From the NCBI GenBank assembly GCA_039545275.1, contig BCHS01000006.1, positions 1-64,000 on the forward strand: 64,000 bases of DNA, in the 5' to 3' direction. This DNA comes from Pseudomicrostroma phylloplanum (taxonomy: Eukaryota; Basidiomycota; Exobasidiomycetes; Microstromatales). The notes below the pieces were generated by a model. That model saw only the letters and a program-made list of their open reading frames with translations. It searched no databases and was not told the origin of the DNA. Shown here piece after piece: positions 63,790 through 64,000 of the stretch. Made by a program: the position numbers and the translations under genes. The first letter of the stretch is position 1. The number at the start of each line of letters is the position of its first letter.

Positions 63790-64000
63790 TCAGTCTTCTT
63801 CCGAAGAACTTCTCATACAGTCCTGTGTTTCTCGTGCCCGATCGAGGAGTCTTTCCCTCAATTCCTCTGAGATCCCCACCACAAGGGTGAGGTCGTCAAT
63901 TTCGGCTTGAGCAAATCGCCTTTCCCTCTCATAGAAAGTGGCAGCCAACTCTTCATGAAAAGCATCTGCGTCTGCGCTCGAGCGTCTGTGAGCCTCGACC
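63790..64000 (-). CDS. Family F protein F6, 3' end only (runs off the window)
   Basis: An open frame entering at the right edge and ending at TGA 63790. It encodes ELAATFYERERRFAQAEIDD, then VVGISEELRERLLDRARE, matching the C-terminal coil of F1 (AEVDDIRCAEEISEELRQKL) and F5. The rest of the gene lies beyond the window, so the array continues to the right. Confidence 0.6.
   Translation of the reverse strand, partial: VEAHRRSSADADAFHEELAATFYERERRFAQAEIDDLTLVVGISEELRERLLDRARETQDCMRSSSEED

Noticed and set aside
57071..64000. Interpretation of family F as a retrotransposon or transposase array
   Set aside because: No terminal repeats, target duplications, reverse transcriptase or DDE motifs; introns are conserved in place, which fits gene duplication.
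1..64000. tRNA or rRNA genes
   Set aside because: No convincing A/B-box pair with cloverleaf potential or rRNA signature was noticed by eye; a dedicated search could still find one.

Overview
The window looks like nuclear DNA of a basidiomycete fungus. It is GC-rich, its genes carry short introns (about 45-120 nt) with GTGAGT/GTAAGT donors, CTRAY-type branch points and CAG/TAG acceptors, and the recognisable genes are fungal (ERO1, VPS35, LCL3-type nuclease, PEX6). Large, low-complexity, Ser/Pro-rich proteins with few introns fit Ustilaginomycotina or a related yeast-like lineage, but that placement is inference.

Region 1 (about 0.5-25.9 kb) is a compact housekeeping block: ERO1 (ER disulfide oxidase), VPS35 (retromer core), a SET-domain methyltransferase, a two-RRM Hrp1/Musashi-like RNA-binding protein, a Ser-rich unknown, an LCL3-like membrane nuclease, a 1337-residue disordered unknown and PEX6 (peroxisomal AAA ATPase). 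Three gene pairs are divergent with shared upstream regions of 361, 688 and 406 bp. Exon junctions of all multi-exon genes here could be placed with reading frame conserved.

Region 2 (about 27.5-50.7 kb) is an accessory, repeat-rich block. No transposon was seen. It holds short, fast-evolving paralogues built to one plan: a Pro-rich start and coiled-coil exon, a phase-2 intron, a small basic Ser/Pro-rich exon, a second phase-2 intron, and a terminal exon. I recognise several subfamilies, most of them on the minus strand: A (27.6, 30.3, 34.4-35.5 kb), C (a four-unit tandem array, 35.5-36.6 kb), B (39.1, 42.2 and 44.5 kb), D (47.4 and 48.4 kb) and E (32.2-33.4 kb). There are also orphan exons, chimaeras and broken copies. 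Introns are often better conserved than exons. The products have no function I can name.

Region 3 (52.5-56.5 kb) is a complete nine-exon secreted S8 subtilase with an intact Asp/His/Ser triad. Region 4 (57-64 kb) is a minus-strand tandem array of one two-exon family (F): two intact members (57.1 and 62.1 kb), one truncated member (60.8 kb), two frameshifted pseudogenes (58.7 and 59.8 kb) and a member running off the right edge. Its second exon carries an E-V-A-W-x-N-E motif that faintly recalls PD-(D/E)XK-like fungal proteins. The best candidates for an undescribed system are the region-2 superfamily and the region-4 array: lineage-specific families diversifying by tandem duplication, exon shuffling and frameshift beside an otherwise conserved syntenic block.
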